NCBI RefSeq assembly: GCF_020905295.1
Contig: NZ_JAJJMM010000001.1
Location: forward strand, 1,488,001-1,552,000
Reading direction: 5' to 3'
DNA length: 64,000 nt
Source of the DNA: Flavobacterium piscisymbiosum
Lineage (GTDB): Bacteria > Bacteroidota > Bacteroidia > Flavobacteriales > Flavobacteriaceae
How positions within the stretch are numbered: position 1 is the first letter of the stretch; each line of letters opens with the position of its first letter. This document shows, in pieces, positions 35,890 through 45,814 of the stretch. Below the pieces are notes generated by a model. The model was not told the DNA's origin, did not search any database, and saw nothing but the letters and a program-made list of their open reading frames with translations. The translations under genes and the position numbers were made by a program.

Positions 35890-37134
35890 TTACAATTCTA
35901 AAGCACGTTTAGCATCGCCATTCATCAATAATTCTACTGGATTTTCTAATGCTTCTTTTACAGCCACTAAGAAACCAACTGACTCACGTCCGTCGATAAT
36001 TCTGTGGTCATAAGAAAGTGCAACATACATCATTGGGTGAATTTCAACTTTACCGTTTACGGCAATCGGACGCTCAATAATGTTGTGCATTCCTAAAATT
36101 CCTGATTGAGGAGGGTTGATAATTGGAGTACTTAACATAGAACCAAAAACTCCACCATTAGTAATAGTAAAAGTTCCACCAGTCATATCGTCAACAGTAA
36201 TTTGACCATCACGAGCTCTCAATGCTAATCTTTTAATTTCAGCTTCAACACCACGGAAAGTTAAGTTTTCAGCATTACGAACTACAGGAACCATTAAACC
36301 TTTTGGTCCTGAAACTGCGATAGAGATATCAGCAAAATCGTAAGCGATTTTATAATCACCGTCCATCATTGAGTTAACATCAGGATATAATTCTAATGCT
36401 CTTGTAACTGCTTTTGTAAAGAAAGACATGTATCCTAGTCCAAGGCCACCATGTTTTGCTTTAAAAGCATCTTTGTATTCGTTACGAATCAAGTTGATTG
36501 GTGTCATGTTAACTTCATTAAAAGTAGTTAACATTGCTGTTTCGTTTTTAGCAGCAACTAATCTCTCAGCTACTTTACGACGCAACATTGATAATTTTGT
36601 ACGCTCAGATCCACGGTTTCCTCCAGTTGGAGTTCCCATAGAAGGTACTGCATTTACAGCATCTTCTTTAGTGATTCTTCCGTCTTTACCAGTTCCTGAA
36701 ATAGTTGCCGGTGCTATGTTTTTTTCGTCTAATATTTTTCTTGCTGCCGGAGATGGAGTTCCTGCTGCATAACTTGTAGCTGCCGGAGCTTGTGCTGGTG
36801 CTGCTTTTGGAGCCTCAGCTTTTACTTCTGCCTTTGGAGCTTCAGCTTTAGGAGCCTCAGTCGCTGGTGCAGCCGGAGCATCACCTGCAGGTTTTACACC
36901 ATCAGTATCAATTAAACAAACTACAGCTCCTACAGCAACTGCATCACCTTCTTCAGCTTTTAGCGTAATAATTCCGCTCATTTCAGCAGGTAATTCAAGA
37001 GTTGCTTTGTCTGAATCAACTTCAGCAATAGCTTGATCTTTTTCTACATAATCTCCGTCTTTTACTAACCAAGTTGCAATTTCAACTTCTTTTATTGATT
37101 CCCCTGGTGATGGGACTTTCATTTCTAAAATCAT
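35890..37134 (-). CDS. sucB: 2-oxoglutarate dehydrogenase E2, dihydrolipoyl succinyltransferase
   Basis: A 414-residue E2 component. Residues 1-77 are a lipoyl domain with the lipoylated Lys in [11 protein letters not shown]. An Ala/Pro/Glu-rich linker follows. Residues 125-165 are the E1/E3-binding domain ([13 protein letters not shown]), and the rest is the catalytic acyltransferase ending with [15 protein letters not shown] (catalytic His and Asp in the DHRxxDG motif). It makes succinyl-CoA in the TCA cycle. It lies directly downstream of sucA; E3 is not in the window. Confidence 0.97.
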   Translation of the reverse strand: MILEMKVPSPGESIKEVEIATWLVKDGDYVEKDQAIAEVDSDKATLELPAEMSGIITLKAEEGDAVAVGAVVCLIDTDGVKPAGDAPAAPATEAPKAEAPKAEVKAEAPKAAPAQAPAATSYAAGTPSPAARKILDEKNIAPATISGTGKDGRITKEDAVNAVPSMGTPTGGNRGSERTKLSMLRRKVAERLVAAKNETAMLTTFNEVNMTPINLIRNEYKDAFKAKHGGLGLGYMSFFTKAVTRALELYPDVNSMMDGDYKIAYDFADISIAVSGPKGLMVPVVRNAENLTFRGVEAEIKRLALRARDGQITVDDMTGGTFTITNGGVFGSMLSTPIINPPQSGILGMHNIIERPIAVNGKVEIHPMMYVALSYDHRIIDGRESVGFLVAVKEALENPVELLMNGDAKRALEL

Positions 37135-37159
37135 CTTTGTTTTTGTTTAAGGTTTTTAT

Positions 37160-37205
37160 GGTTTCACGTTTCATGTAGTTAAACTTGAAACTCGAAACTT
37201 GAAAC
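37160..37205. repeat. GTTTCA/TGAAAC inverted repeat in the sucA-sucB gap
   Basis: GTTTCACGTTTCA on one side and ACTTGAAACTCGAAACTTGAAAC on the other can form imperfect stems. Related in sequence to the repeat at 20121-20174. Confidence 0.5.
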
Positions 37206-37212
37206 ATTTTTT

Positions 37213-39987
37213 TTATCTGAATAAATCTTTATCGAATACCATTCTAATCGCATCTGCATGACGACGTTTTGCACGTGTGTAACTTCCTGATGCTGGTGCA
37301 GCATAAGCTTTTAACGAAGCTAATCTCCATTTTACAAGATCAAAGTTCATTAACATAAAGCTGTAAGCTCCCATGTTTTTAGGTTCTTCCTGAGCCCAAA
37401 CATAATCGTCAGCATTTGGATATTGTGCGATGATTTCTTTAAGTTGTGCAGCAGGGAAAGGGAATAATTGCTCGATACGAACAACTGCAACGTCATTTCT
37501 TCCGTTGTTTTCTCTTTCAGCAACGATGTCATAGTAGAATTTACCAGTAACAAAAACCAATGTTTTTACTGCTTTTTTATCTACTGTATTATCATCAATT
37601 GTTTCCTGGAAACTTCCTGTAGCTAATTCATCTGCTGTAGAAACACATCTTGGATCACGTAATAAACTTTTTGGAGAGAAAACTACCAAAGGTTTACGGA
37701 AATTTGTTTTCATTTGTCTTCTCAACAAGTGGAAGAAGTTGGCTGGAGTTGTACAATCTGCCACATACATATTTTGTCTTGCACAAAGTTGTAAATAACG
37801 CTCCATTCTTGCAGAAGAGTGTTCAGCTCCCTGTCCTTCATATCCGTGAGGCAATAATAAAACAATACCGTTTTGGTTGTTCCATTTATCTTCACCACAT
37901 GAAATGTACTGGTCAATCATGATTTGTGCTCCATTAGAGAAATCTCCAAATTGAGCTTCCCAAATAGTCAACGCATTTGGATTCGCTAATGCATATCCAT
38001 AATCAAAACCAAGAACACCATATTCAGATAAAAGAGAATTGAATACGCCAAATTTTCCTTTTTTGTTTTCGATACTATCCAATAGAATTACTTCTTCTTC
38101 AGAATCTTCCACTTTAACTACAGCATGACGGTGAGAGAATGTACCACGCTCTACGTCCTGACCTGAAATACGAATATCAAATCCTTCTGTCAAAAGTGAA
38201 CCGTAAGCTAGTGCTTCTGCAGTTCCCCAGTCAATAGTATTATTGTCGTATCCGGCTTTTCTGTCGGTAACAATTTTAGTTATTTTATTAATAAACTTTT
38301 TGTCTTCAGGTAAAGTAGATATTGTAGTGATAATAGAATCCAATCCTTTTTTGTCAAAAGTAGTATCTACTTTTTCAAGCATTTGAGTATCTGTTACCTG
38401 AACAAATCCATCCCATTCGTTTTTCATGAATGGAGTTATAATAGTCAAATCTTTTTTACGGGAAGCTTCTAAGTTCTCCTCCATAGTAGATTTGTATTCT
38501 TTTTCTAAAGCGTTTACATAAGATGCATCGATTACGCCGTCAGACAATAATTTTTCAGCATAAATATCTCTTGGATTTTTATGTTTTGCGATGATTTTAT
38601 ATAAAACAGGTTGAGTAAAACGAGGTTCGTCACCTTCGTTATGACCGTATTTTCTATATCCTAATAAGTCAATAAATACGTCACGTCCAAATTGCATTCT
38701 GTAATCTAATGCAAAAGATACCGCATGAACAACAGCTTCAGCATCGTCAGCATTTACGTGCAATACTGGCGAAAGTGTTACTTTGGCAACATCTGTACAG
38801 TAAGTAGAAGAACGAGCGTCTAAGTAGTTAGTAGTAAAACCAACCTGATTGTTGATTACAATATGGATTGTTCCTCCGGTTTTGTAACCATCAAGCTGAG
38901 CCATTTGAATGATTTCGTACAAGATACCCTGACCTGCGATTGCAGCATCTCCGTGAACGGCAATTGGTAATACTTTAGAGAAATCATTTGGATAGTATTT
39001 ATCTTGCTTTGCTCTTGTGATTCCTTCAATTACAGCTCCAACCGTTTCTAAGTGAGATGGGTTTGGTGCTAAATTGATATTGATACTTTTTCCTGTTCTT
39101 GTTTTTTTGTCGGCAGTAAGACCTAAGTGGTATTTTACGTCACCATCAAAATATTCCTGATCGTAATCTTTACCGTCAAACTCACCAAAAATATCCTGAG
39201 TAGATTTTCCGAAGATGTTAGCCAAAACGTTCAAACGACCACGGTGAGCCATTCCCATTACGAATTGTTCAACACCTTTTTCAGCAGCCTGTTCGATCAA
39301 AGCATCCAAAGCGGGAATAATAGATTCTCCACCTTCTAATGAAAATCGTTTTTGACCTACGTATTTAGTATGCAGGAAGTTCTCGAAAGAAACTGCCTGA
39401 TTTAATTTATTTAAGATAGTTTTCTTTTCTTCAGAAGAGAAATTAGGCTGATTAACATTTACAGCCAGTTTATCCTGAATCCATTTTACAACGCCAGGAT
39501 TTCTGATATACATATATTCAATACCAATATGCTGGCAGTAAATAGATTTAAGTCGCGTTATAATGTCTTGCAAAGTAGAAGGTCCCACTCCAATAGTCTG
39601 AGCAGCATCAAAAACTGTAGAAAGATCAGCAGTTGTTAATCCGAAATTTTCTATGTCTAATGTTGGAGAAGATGTTCTGCGATCACGAACCGGATTTGTT
39701 TTTGTAAACAAGTGGCCACGAGTACGGTAGGCATCGATTAACTTTAGTACATTGAATTCTTTTTGTAGTTTGTCAGAAACAAGACTACAATCTGTGTTGT
39801 CGCTAGTTACATACTCAACGATTCGTTGAACTGGATTTTCGTCATTATAAGTCGTTTGTCCAAAGTCGAAACCTTGAAAAAAACTTCTCCAGCTTGGCTC
39901 AACGCTATCTGGATTTACTAAATACTGATCATATAATTGTGCGAAAAACTCTGTATGCGCTGCATTTAAAAATGAAAACCTATCCAT
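37213..39987 (-). CDS. sucA: 2-oxoglutarate dehydrogenase E1
   Basis: A 924-residue thiamine-diphosphate-dependent decarboxylase of the homodimeric E1o type. The N-terminus contains FLNAAHTEFFAQLYDQYL and the E1o signature for E2 binding. The ThDP site is visible as GDAAIAGQGILYE followed by VINNQVGFTT, and MGMAHRGRLNVL and RKYGHNEGDEPRFTQP are classical E1o blocks. It decarboxylates 2-oxoglutarate and transfers succinyl to SucB. The ATG at 39987 (MDRFSFLN) is the normal flavobacterial start; the longer frame begins with a non-ATG codon. Confidence 0.97.
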   Translation of the reverse strand: MDRFSFLNAAHTEFFAQLYDQYLVNPDSVEPSWRSFFQGFDFGQTTYNDENPVQRIVEYVTSDNTDCSLVSDKLQKEFNVLKLIDAYRTRGHLFTKTNPVRDRRTSSPTLDIENFGLTTADLSTVFDAAQTIGVGPSTLQDIITRLKSIYCQHIGIEYMYIRNPGVVKWIQDKLAVNVNQPNFSSEEKKTILNKLNQAVSFENFLHTKYVGQKRFSLEGGESIIPALDALIEQAAEKGVEQFVMGMAHRGRLNVLANIFGKSTQDIFGEFDGKDYDQEYFDGDVKYHLGLTADKKTRTGKSININLAPNPSHLETVGAVIEGITRAKQDKYYPNDFSKVLPIAVHGDAAIAGQGILYEIIQMAQLDGYKTGGTIHIVINNQVGFTTNYLDARSSTYCTDVAKVTLSPVLHVNADDAEAVVHAVSFALDYRMQFGRDVFIDLLGYRKYGHNEGDEPRFTQPVLYKIIAKHKNPRDIYAEKLLSDGVIDASYVNALEKEYKSTMEENLEASRKKDLTIITPFMKNEWDGFVQVTDTQMLEKVDTTFDKKGLDSIITTISTLPEDKKFINKITKIVTDRKAGYDNNTIDWGTAEALAYGSLLTEGFDIRISGQDVERGTFSHRHAVVKVEDSEEEVILLDSIENKKGKFGVFNSLLSEYGVLGFDYGYALANPNALTIWEAQFGDFSNGAQIMIDQYISCGEDKWNNQNGIVLLLPHGYEGQGAEHSSARMERYLQLCARQNMYVADCTTPANFFHLLRRQMKTNFRKPLVVFSPKSLLRDPRCVSTADELATGSFQETIDDNTVDKKAVKTLVFVTGKFYYDIVAERENNGRNDVAVVRIEQLFPFPAAQLKEIIAQYPNADDYVWAQEEPKNMGAYSFMLMNFDLVKWRLASLKAYAAPASGSYTRAKRRHADAIRMVFDKDLFR

Positions 39988-40103
39988 AATATTAGTGAAT
40001 ATACTTTTTGTTAAATAGAAAGGCAAAAGTACAACAATCGCATTTATTTAAATCTTTTTTTTACGTACTTTTACGTAAAAATTTGTTAAAAATAGACTTA
40101 ACT

Positions 40104-40655
40104 ATGAATTATAATCAAATTTCAATCGTTTTCAAATCTTTTTTTGTGATTTTGGCAGTGCTGTTTTCAACTGCGGTAATTTCGCAGCAAAAATACGTTA
40201 TTGATAATAGCAATCATTTTTGGGACAAAGTTCAGTTTGGTGGAGGACTTGGTTTAGGAATCGGGTCAGGCTACACCGATATTTCTGTAATGCCAAGTGC
40301 TATTTATAATGTAAACGAAATTGTGGCTGTTGGTGTTGGTTTGCAGTTTGGTTACTTATCTTCAAAAAGTTACTACAATTCTTTTGTTTATGGAGGAAGT
40401 GTGGTTGGTCTTGTAAATCCTATTCCCGAAATTCAATTGTCTGCAGAGTTGGAGCAGGTGCGAGTAAATACAGATTATAATTCGACCCCTTACAGACCAA
40501 GTTATTCTGATAATTATTGGAATACGGCCTTGTATCTTGGTGCAGGTTACAGAACCGGAAGTGTTACCATTGGTGCGCGTTATGATGTTTTGTATGATCC
40601 TGATAGAAGTCTTTATGGATCCGGGTTTATGCCTTTTGTGAGGGTTTATTTCTAA
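40104..40655 (+). CDS. Small outer-membrane beta-barrel protein, unknown function
   Basis: A 183-residue protein with a signal peptide (SFFVILAVLFSTAVISQQ). The mature part is made of alternating-hydrophobicity strands rich in Gly and Tyr (GGGLGLGIGSGYTDIS, AVGVGLQFGYLSSK) and ends in VRVYF, a terminal Phe typical of barrel proteins. It probably forms an eight-strand barrel. In databases, relatives of this gene next to sucA may carry names from the neighbouring enzyme, but nothing in the sequence suggests catalysis. The upstream part of the frame lacks an ATG and is not counted. Confidence 0.7.
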   Translation: MNYNQISIVFKSFFVILAVLFSTAVISQQKYVIDNSNHFWDKVQFGGGLGLGIGSGYTDISVMPSAIYNVNEIVAVGVGLQFGYLSSKSYYNSFVYGGSVVGLVNPIPEIQLSAELEQVRVNTDYNSTPYRPSYSDNYWNTALYLGAGYRTGSVTIGARYDVLYDPDRSLYGSGFMPFVRVYF

Positions 40656-40663
40656 AGTTGCTA

Positions 40664-40679
40664 TCCCGAAGCTTCGGGA
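40664..40679. repeat. Perfect 16-bp palindrome TCCCGAAGCTTCGGGA
   Basis: A short perfect palindrome nine bases after the barrel-protein stop; a T7 run starts about 20 bases later, too far for a standard terminator. It looks like a flavobacterial repeat core. Confidence 0.6.
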
Positions 40680-40720
40680 CTGAGATACTAAGATTCTAAG
40701 TTTTTTTAAATAATCTAATA

Positions 40721-41302
40721 GTGAGAAAATATATTTTTGTACTTATTATCATTGTAATTTCGAGTTGTAATAATTCTAATAAAGTAGAAGTTGCATCCAA
40801 AAAGGTTGTAAAGAAAGAATTAAGACCTTTTTTTGATTCGGATAAAATAGATCATTATTATTTAGATTTTTCTAAACGGGAGTTTGAACATTCATCCAAT
40901 GATAATACTGGGCAGAAAGAAAAGAAAAAAGAATTCTCAGGTTTTTTTTACGGGCATTATCCTGATAGTATTCCGAAGAAAGATTTTGAAAAGCTTTTAT
41001 TAAAATACGAATACAAAAAATCAAACTTGTCAATTAAGCAAGAAAAAAAGATTGAAAATGTTTTTAGCGAAAAAGATTCATTGCAAACTACTTTTGCTGC
41101 CTGCATTGCAGAATATAGAGATATTTTTATTTTTAAAAAGAAGGAAAAAACAGTTGGAATAGCAAAGATTTGTTTTAAATGCGGCCGCTACCAAATTATA
41201 GGAAGTAAATTAGATACTAATGGATTTGGACTTTGGTCTGAATTGGATAAATTAAAAAAAATCGTAAGACCTGAAAGTTATAGTATTTTGTTGACTAACT
41301 AA
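40721..41302 (+). CDS. Lipoprotein of unknown function, GTG start
   Basis: A 193-residue product with a lipoprotein signal (YIFVLIIIVISSC), acylated at Cys16. The mature part is rich in Lys and Glu and has one CFKCG pair near the C-terminus. I recognise no family. The start is GTG at 40721; no in-frame ATG lies close enough to keep the signal peptide. The gene converges with the next one, only five bases separating the stops, without room for a classical terminator. Confidence 0.65.
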   Translation: MRKYIFVLIIIVISSCNNSNKVEVASKKVVKKELRPFFDSDKIDHYYLDFSKREFEHSSNDNTGQKEKKKEFSGFFYGHYPDSIPKKDFEKLLLKYEYKKSNLSIKQEKKIENVFSEKDSLQTTFAACIAEYRDIFIFKKKEKTVGIAKICFKCGRYQIIGSKLDTNGFGLWSELDKLKKIVRPESYSILLTN

Positions 41303-41307
41303 CTTTT

Positions 41308-41661
41308 TTACTTGTAATAATTTCTAAACCAAACCTTCTGCCACTCTCTTTTTAAAATCAAAAAGGCAACTTGTTCAGCGAGAACAACCAAATCTGATCC
41401 GTCTAGTTTTTTAATTTCTTCTTCAGATACATCAATAATATAAAGCAAATTCAAATATTCAGCAAATTTGTACTGAATCATGCGGTAGATTTTTTCGTGA
41501 AGCTGAATTTTTAGTTCATCGGGAGAAATGCTCATCGGAAAATCAATTCCTTCATTGGCCAAATTAAAGTCTTTATTGATCTGCTCAACAAGGCTCAGGT
41601 ATAGATTTTCTTTTTCGGCATCAGCCAATAAAAAATCGGTATTTTCAGGAATCGGAAACAT
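41308..41661 (-). CDS. Conserved small cytoplasmic protein, unknown function
   Basis: A 117-residue acidic protein without signal or membrane segments, mostly predicted helical, ending LILKREWQKVWFRNYYK. I cannot assign a function. It is downstream of the LacI gene on the same strand with a 40-base gap, so it might be read with it, but its content does not suggest a role in sugar use. Confidence 0.6.
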   Translation of the reverse strand: MFPIPENTDFLLADAEKENLYLSLVEQINKDFNLANEGIDFPMSISPDELKIQLHEKIYRMIQYKFAEYLNLLYIIDVSEEEIKKLDGSDLVVLAEQVAFLILKREWQKVWFRNYYK

Positions 41662-41701
41662 TGATGCTTTTTAAGATTGAGGCAAAGTTAGAATTAAAAA
41701 A

Positions 41702-42727
41702 TCATTTAACTGTCGATTCTCGCTCAATGATTCTTGTAGGAAGTTCAATAATTTGATGCGTTACCGGACGATGCTCTTTTATGTCGACAATTTCATCAAT
41801 TAAAAGTGATACGGCCTGATGTCCCATTTCGAATCCGGGCTGATCAATTGTGGTTAATTTAGGTGAAATAACCGTACTCATAAACCAATTGCTAAAACCA
41901 AAAACCGCAACTTGTTCCGGCGTTTTTATTCCGGCTTCATTAAAGTATTTAATAATCCCGATGGCAACCAAATCAGTAATGGCAAAAATGGCATCGATAT
42001 CCGGATTTTCGGTCATTATTTTTTGAGCATTTTCGTAGCCGTCTTCAAAATCTGTATTGTTATCGCAAACGTAAACCAATTTCGAATCGTACTCAATTCC
42101 GTGTGCTTCAAGCGCCCTTTTATAACCTAGAAAACGATCGATCGAGTTTTGCGGAACATAAGAACCTCTAAAATGAGCAATTTTTTTATATCCTTTATTA
42201 ATAAGGTAAGAAACCGCATCAAAAGCTGCTTTTGCATCATTGATAACCACTTTGGAGCAATCTACCCTTTTGGCAATTTTATCAAAAAGAACAACGGGGG
42301 TATTTTTTCTAATGGCTTCATTAATATGAGTAAAATCGTCTGTCTCGTTAGAGAGCGACATTAAAACCCCGTCAACTCGTTTTTGAATTAATAAAGCGAG
42401 CTGTTTTTTCTCGAGCTCATATTTTTCGTTTGATTGTAATATAATGACCAGATATCCTCTTTTTTCGGCTTCTTCGAGAATACCATTTAGTACGCTCGAA
42501 AAAAAGTGATGAACCGTAGCCGGAATAATAACGCCAATGGTTTTGGTTTCGTTGGTTCGAAGATTTACTGCAACAGAATTGGGGATGTAGTTCATCGTTT
42601 CGGCCATTTCAATAACCCTGGCACGAGTAGACTTACTAATATCTGTATATCCTTTTAACGCTTTTGAAACCGTAGTAACCGAAATTCCGAGTGCCGAGGC
42701 TATATCTATTAATTTAGTGTCATTCAT
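41702..42727 (-). CDS. LacI-family transcriptional regulator of the trehalose locus
   Basis: A 341-residue regulator. The N-terminal HTH is standard (IDIASALGISVTTVSKALKG, residues 7-26), followed by the hinge helix (NSVAVNLRTN) and a periplasmic-binding-protein-like sugar domain (TIGVIIPATVHHFFSSVL... to the end). It is divergent from the TonB receptor, MFS and trehalase genes, and twin CGAAAACGTTTT operators lie in the shared promoter region. I infer that it controls trehalose uptake and cleavage and its own expression. The inducer (trehalose or a derivative) is unknown. Confidence 0.92.
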   Translation of the reverse strand: MNDTKLIDIASALGISVTTVSKALKGYTDISKSTRARVIEMAETMNYIPNSVAVNLRTNETKTIGVIIPATVHHFFSSVLNGILEEAEKRGYLVIILQSNEKYELEKKQLALLIQKRVDGVLMSLSNETDDFTHINEAIRKNTPVVLFDKIAKRVDCSKVVINDAKAAFDAVSYLINKGYKKIAHFRGSYVPQNSIDRFLGYKRALEAHGIEYDSKLVYVCDNNTDFEDGYENAQKIMTENPDIDAIFAITDLVAIGIIKYFNEAGIKTPEQVAVFGFSNWFMSTVISPKLTTIDQPGFEMGHQAVSLLIDEIVDIKEHRPVTHQIIELPTRIIERESTVK

Positions 42728-42774
42728 GAAATAAAAGTACTAAAAATAAAACGGATTGATAAGTTTTTAACTTC

Positions 42775-42810
42775 CGAAAACGTTTTAGGTGTTTTCGAAA
42801 ACGTTTTCGA
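42775..42810. promoter_or_regulatory. Twin LacI-type operators CGAAAACGTTTT
   Basis: Site 1, CGAAAACGTTTTAG at 42775-42788, is imperfect at the outer base pairs. Site 2, TCGAAAACGTTTTCGA at 42795-42810, is a perfect 16-base palindrome with central CG. The centres are 21 bp apart, two helical turns, so two dimers could bind on the same face. They lie between the divergent lacI and TonB receptor genes. Confidence 0.78.
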
Positions 42811-42891
42811 TTTTTAATTCGTAAATTCCTTTATGATTTGTAGTTAAGTTTGACAGTGATAACCATAATTACTAACTAACCAAACAAAAAA

Positions 42892-45531
42892 ATGAAAAAG
42901 CTACACCAGTATTTAGGCACATTATTTTTAATGTTTTGCCTATTTTTTTTACCAAATAAAGGGCTTGCCCAAAATACCAATACAGTTTCCGGAAAAGTGC
43001 TTGACGATAGCGGAGTAACCGTTCCCGGAGCAAATGTATCGATTAAGGAAACCGGTAAAAGTACCGTTACAGATGAAAACGGAGGATATTCGTTCTCGAA
43101 TGTCGAAGCAGGAACGTATACCATTATTGCAACCAATGTGGGTTATAAAACCTTCGAGAAAAAAATTGCCATAAAACAAGGAGAATCCTTAGAGGTAAAT
43201 TTATTGCTTGAAGGAGAATCTCAAAGCTTAAAAGAAGTTGTCGTTACAGGATCATCAACGCCAAGATCAAAATTAGAGTCGAGCGTTGCGATTACGACAA
43301 TGGGCGCCAAAGCAATCGAAGACAGAGCGCCGTCGAGTACAGCAGCATTGCTTCAAACTATTCCCGGATTTGTGGTTGAAGCATCTGGAGGAGAAATAGG
43401 AAACAACCTTTTCGCAAGAGGAATTCCGTCTGCGGGAGCGTATGAATATGTACAAATTCAGGAAGACGGATTGCCGGTTTTTGAAGATGGAGCTTTACAA
43501 TTTGCCAATGCCGATACTTTTTACAGATTAGACGAGACCGTTAGTAAAATGGAAGCCGTTCGTGGAGGTTCGGCCTCAATTTTTGCCAACAATGCTCCTG
43601 GAGGAATTATCAATTTTATTTCGAAAACAGGACAAAATGATTTTCAGGGAAGAGCCAAATTCACGACTTCAGATTACGGAATGTTCAGAACAGATCTTAA
43701 TTTATCAGGCGCTTTAATTCAGGATAAATTATTTTTTAATGTTGGAGGTTTTTACAGAGCCGATAACGGAGTTAGAAACACCGGTTTTACAGCCAATAAA
43801 GGAGGGCAAATAAAAGGAAACATCACCTATAAATTTGATGATGACGATTATTTGAGAGTAAACTTTAAACACCTTGACGACAGAAATACATTCTATTTGC
43901 CAATTCCACTAAAAAGTAATAACGGAAAAGTAGAAGGAATTCCTGGATTTAACCCAAATTACGGAACGTTGACTTCGGTAAATTTAAGTCACTTAAATGT
44001 ACCTCAATATGGCGGCGGAACTTTTAGCGCAGATTTAGAAGATGGTTCTCACCCAATTATCAACTCTATTGGAGCTGAATTCAAAAAGAAAATATCGGAG
44101 AAAGTAACGTTCAAAAATGCTTTCAAAAACACGAATATAGATTTAAATTACAATGCGATTTTCCCAAATGGAGGACCGTGGACACAAGATGGCTATGCAA
44201 CAGATGTTCAAAATACAACAGCTAGTAATCTAACGTATTCTTATGTAGATAACGGACAAACGCTGGATCCAAACGCTTTGATTATGAGAGCAGATCTTTG
44301 GCATATCGAGAAAAAGATGAATAATTTTGCTAATAATTTCTCTTTCAATTTTGATTTAGATCCAGTGAAATTAACAGCGGGTTACTACTATTCGAACTGG
44401 AAATCAAATCAATACTGGAACTGGAATTCTTATTTGGTAGGTGTTTCAGACAATCCTAGATTATTAAATGTAAAAGACAATACCAGCGGAGTAGATCATA
44501 CCTGGAATGGTGTAGAAAGAATCACCTGGCTAGAAAGAGATGCACAAACCAAAGGAGTTTTGAATGATATTTATGCTGATGCCGAAATTAAAGCAACGGA
44601 TAATTTGACTTTCAACGCTGGTTTAAGATACAATAAAGACAAATATTCGGGCTACAGAGATAACGCCAGATTTGGTGCTGAAAACTTAGGGATTTTAGAC
44701 AACAATACGGCTGATGATGCAGTAACAACGGTAAAAGGAAATCCGTATACCTATTGGAGATATGATGTGAGCGAATGGTCTTATACAGCTGCAGGAAATT
44801 ATAAATTCAATGATAAAATGGCTTCGTATGTTCGTTACAGCCACGGATTTAGATCGCCAATCGAAGAATCTTTTTATGATAATGCAGCAGATTTAAGCAA
44901 ATTGGAGAATACAGAAGTAAATCAGTTTGAATTAGGGTACAAATATGCAAGTTCATTTTTCTCTGTAAATGCGAATTTATTTCACATGAATCTAAAAAAT
45001 GTTGCTTTCACGGATATTTTATCTGACGGAAGTTCTGAAAACAAATTTGCAGACGTAAACAATATTGGTCTTGAAGTAGAAACTAATGCCAGATATAGCA
45101 TTGTAAAACTGAATTTTACATTCACAGTTCAAAAACCGGAATACGATAATTTTACAGGAACAAATGCTGATGGTTCGACCTTTGATTTCAACGGAAATAC
45201 AGCACGAAGAATCCCTAAATTTTTCTGTAATCTAAGACCTGAAGTAGATATTACAAAAGATCTTACGGCTTATGTTCAGTTCTCTTACTTCGATAAAAAA
45301 TTCACAAACCAGGATAACAGACAAGTTTTGCCAGCTTATAAAGAAGTTGGGGCAGGATTAAATTATACCTATAATAACCTTCGTTTTGCAGTTGATGCTT
45401 CAAACTTATTTAACGAAATTGGTTTAACAGAAGGAGATCCAAGACAAACAACATCTGCAGCAAGCGATGTGTTTATGGCAAGACCAATTTTAGGACGCGC
45501 GTTTAGATTTTCGGTAGCGATTAATTTCTAG
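42892..45531 (+). CDS. TonB-dependent outer-membrane receptor, putative trehalose uptake
   Basis: An 879-residue receptor: signal peptide ending NKGLAQ, carboxypeptidase-regulatory-like domain (about 30-110), plug (ALLQTIPGFVVE, NLFARGIPS, ASIFANNAPGGIINFISK) and a large barrel ending in FSVAINF. No SusD-like lipoprotein follows, so it is not a classical SusCD pair. Its place after LacI-type operators and before an MFS transporter and trehalase suggests passage of trehalose or a related sugar across the outer membrane. The substrate is inferred from context only. Confidence 0.88.
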   Translation: MKKLHQYLGTLFLMFCLFFLPNKGLAQNTNTVSGKVLDDSGVTVPGANVSIKETGKSTVTDENGGYSFSNVEAGTYTIIATNVGYKTFEKKIAIKQGESLEVNLLLEGESQSLKEVVVTGSSTPRSKLESSVAITTMGAKAIEDRAPSSTAALLQTIPGFVVEASGGEIGNNLFARGIPSAGAYEYVQIQEDGLPVFEDGALQFANADTFYRLDETVSKMEAVRGGSASIFANNAPGGIINFISKTGQNDFQGRAKFTTSDYGMFRTDLNLSGALIQDKLFFNVGGFYRADNGVRNTGFTANKGGQIKGNITYKFDDDDYLRVNFKHLDDRNTFYLPIPLKSNNGKVEGIPGFNPNYGTLTSVNLSHLNVPQYGGGTFSADLEDGSHPIINSIGAEFKKKISEKVTFKNAFKNTNIDLNYNAIFPNGGPWTQDGYATDVQNTTASNLTYSYVDNGQTLDPNALIMRADLWHIEKKMNNFANNFSFNFDLDPVKLTAGYYYSNWKSNQYWNWNSYLVGVSDNPRLLNVKDNTSGVDHTWNGVERITWLERDAQTKGVLNDIYADAEIKATDNLTFNAGLRYNKDKYSGYRDNARFGAENLGILDNNTADDAVTTVKGNPYTYWRYDVSEWSYTAAGNYKFNDKMASYVRYSHGFRSPIEESFYDNAADLSKLENTEVNQFELGYKYASSFFSVNANLFHMNLKNVAFTDILSDGSSENKFADVNNIGLEVETNARYSIVKLNFTFTVQKPEYDNFTGTNADGSTFDFNGNTARRIPKFFCNLRPEVDITKDLTAYVQFSYFDKKFTNQDNRQVLPAYKEVGAGLNYTYNNLRFAVDASNLFNEIGLTEGDPRQTTSAASDVFMARPILGRAFRFSVAINF

Positions 45532-45562
45532 ATTTAACCTGTTGGGTTTAATAATTTTTAAT

Positions 45563-45692
45563 ACATAGAAACATAGAATTATTTGAACTGAAAAAAGGCG
45601 TTTCACTTGCATTAATACACATAGCTATGTGTGAGAAACGAGTTTCTTTTTGATTTACTTTTTTTAAATACATAAAATCTATGTTTCTATGT
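45563..45692. repeat. Inverted repeat ACATAGAAACATAGA with inner palindrome
   Basis: Perfect 15-base arms at 45563-45577 and 45678-45692. Between them lies ACACATAGCTATGTGT, itself a 16-base palindrome. It sits in the gap between the receptor and MFS genes. Confidence 0.7.
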
Positions 45693-45743
45693 TTTTAGTT
45701 AAATTTTTAGCCATTACGCCCAACAAGGTTAAATAATATATAT

Positions 45744-45786
45744 ACGGTATCGTAGAGGCGCACAGCAGTGCGTCTCCGCACCGTAA
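45744..45786. repeat. Palindrome with GCGCAC/GTGCG core
   Basis: ACGGT...GAGGCGCAC-AGCA-GTGCGTCTC...ACCGT forms a stem with one mismatch inside nested outer arms. It lies 29 bases before the MFS ATG. Confidence 0.65.
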
Positions 45787-45814
45787 CCATAAAGCAAGAC
45801 AAACAAATAAAAAA

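Noticed and set aside
40104-40655. An enzyme linked to 2-oxoglutarate metabolism because of adjacency to sucA
   Set aside because: The gene is divergent, has a signal peptide and looks like a small outer-membrane barrel.
42892-45531. Receptor considered as SusC of a polysaccharide-use locus
   Set aside because: No SusD-like gene follows and the plug motifs are those of general TonB receptors.
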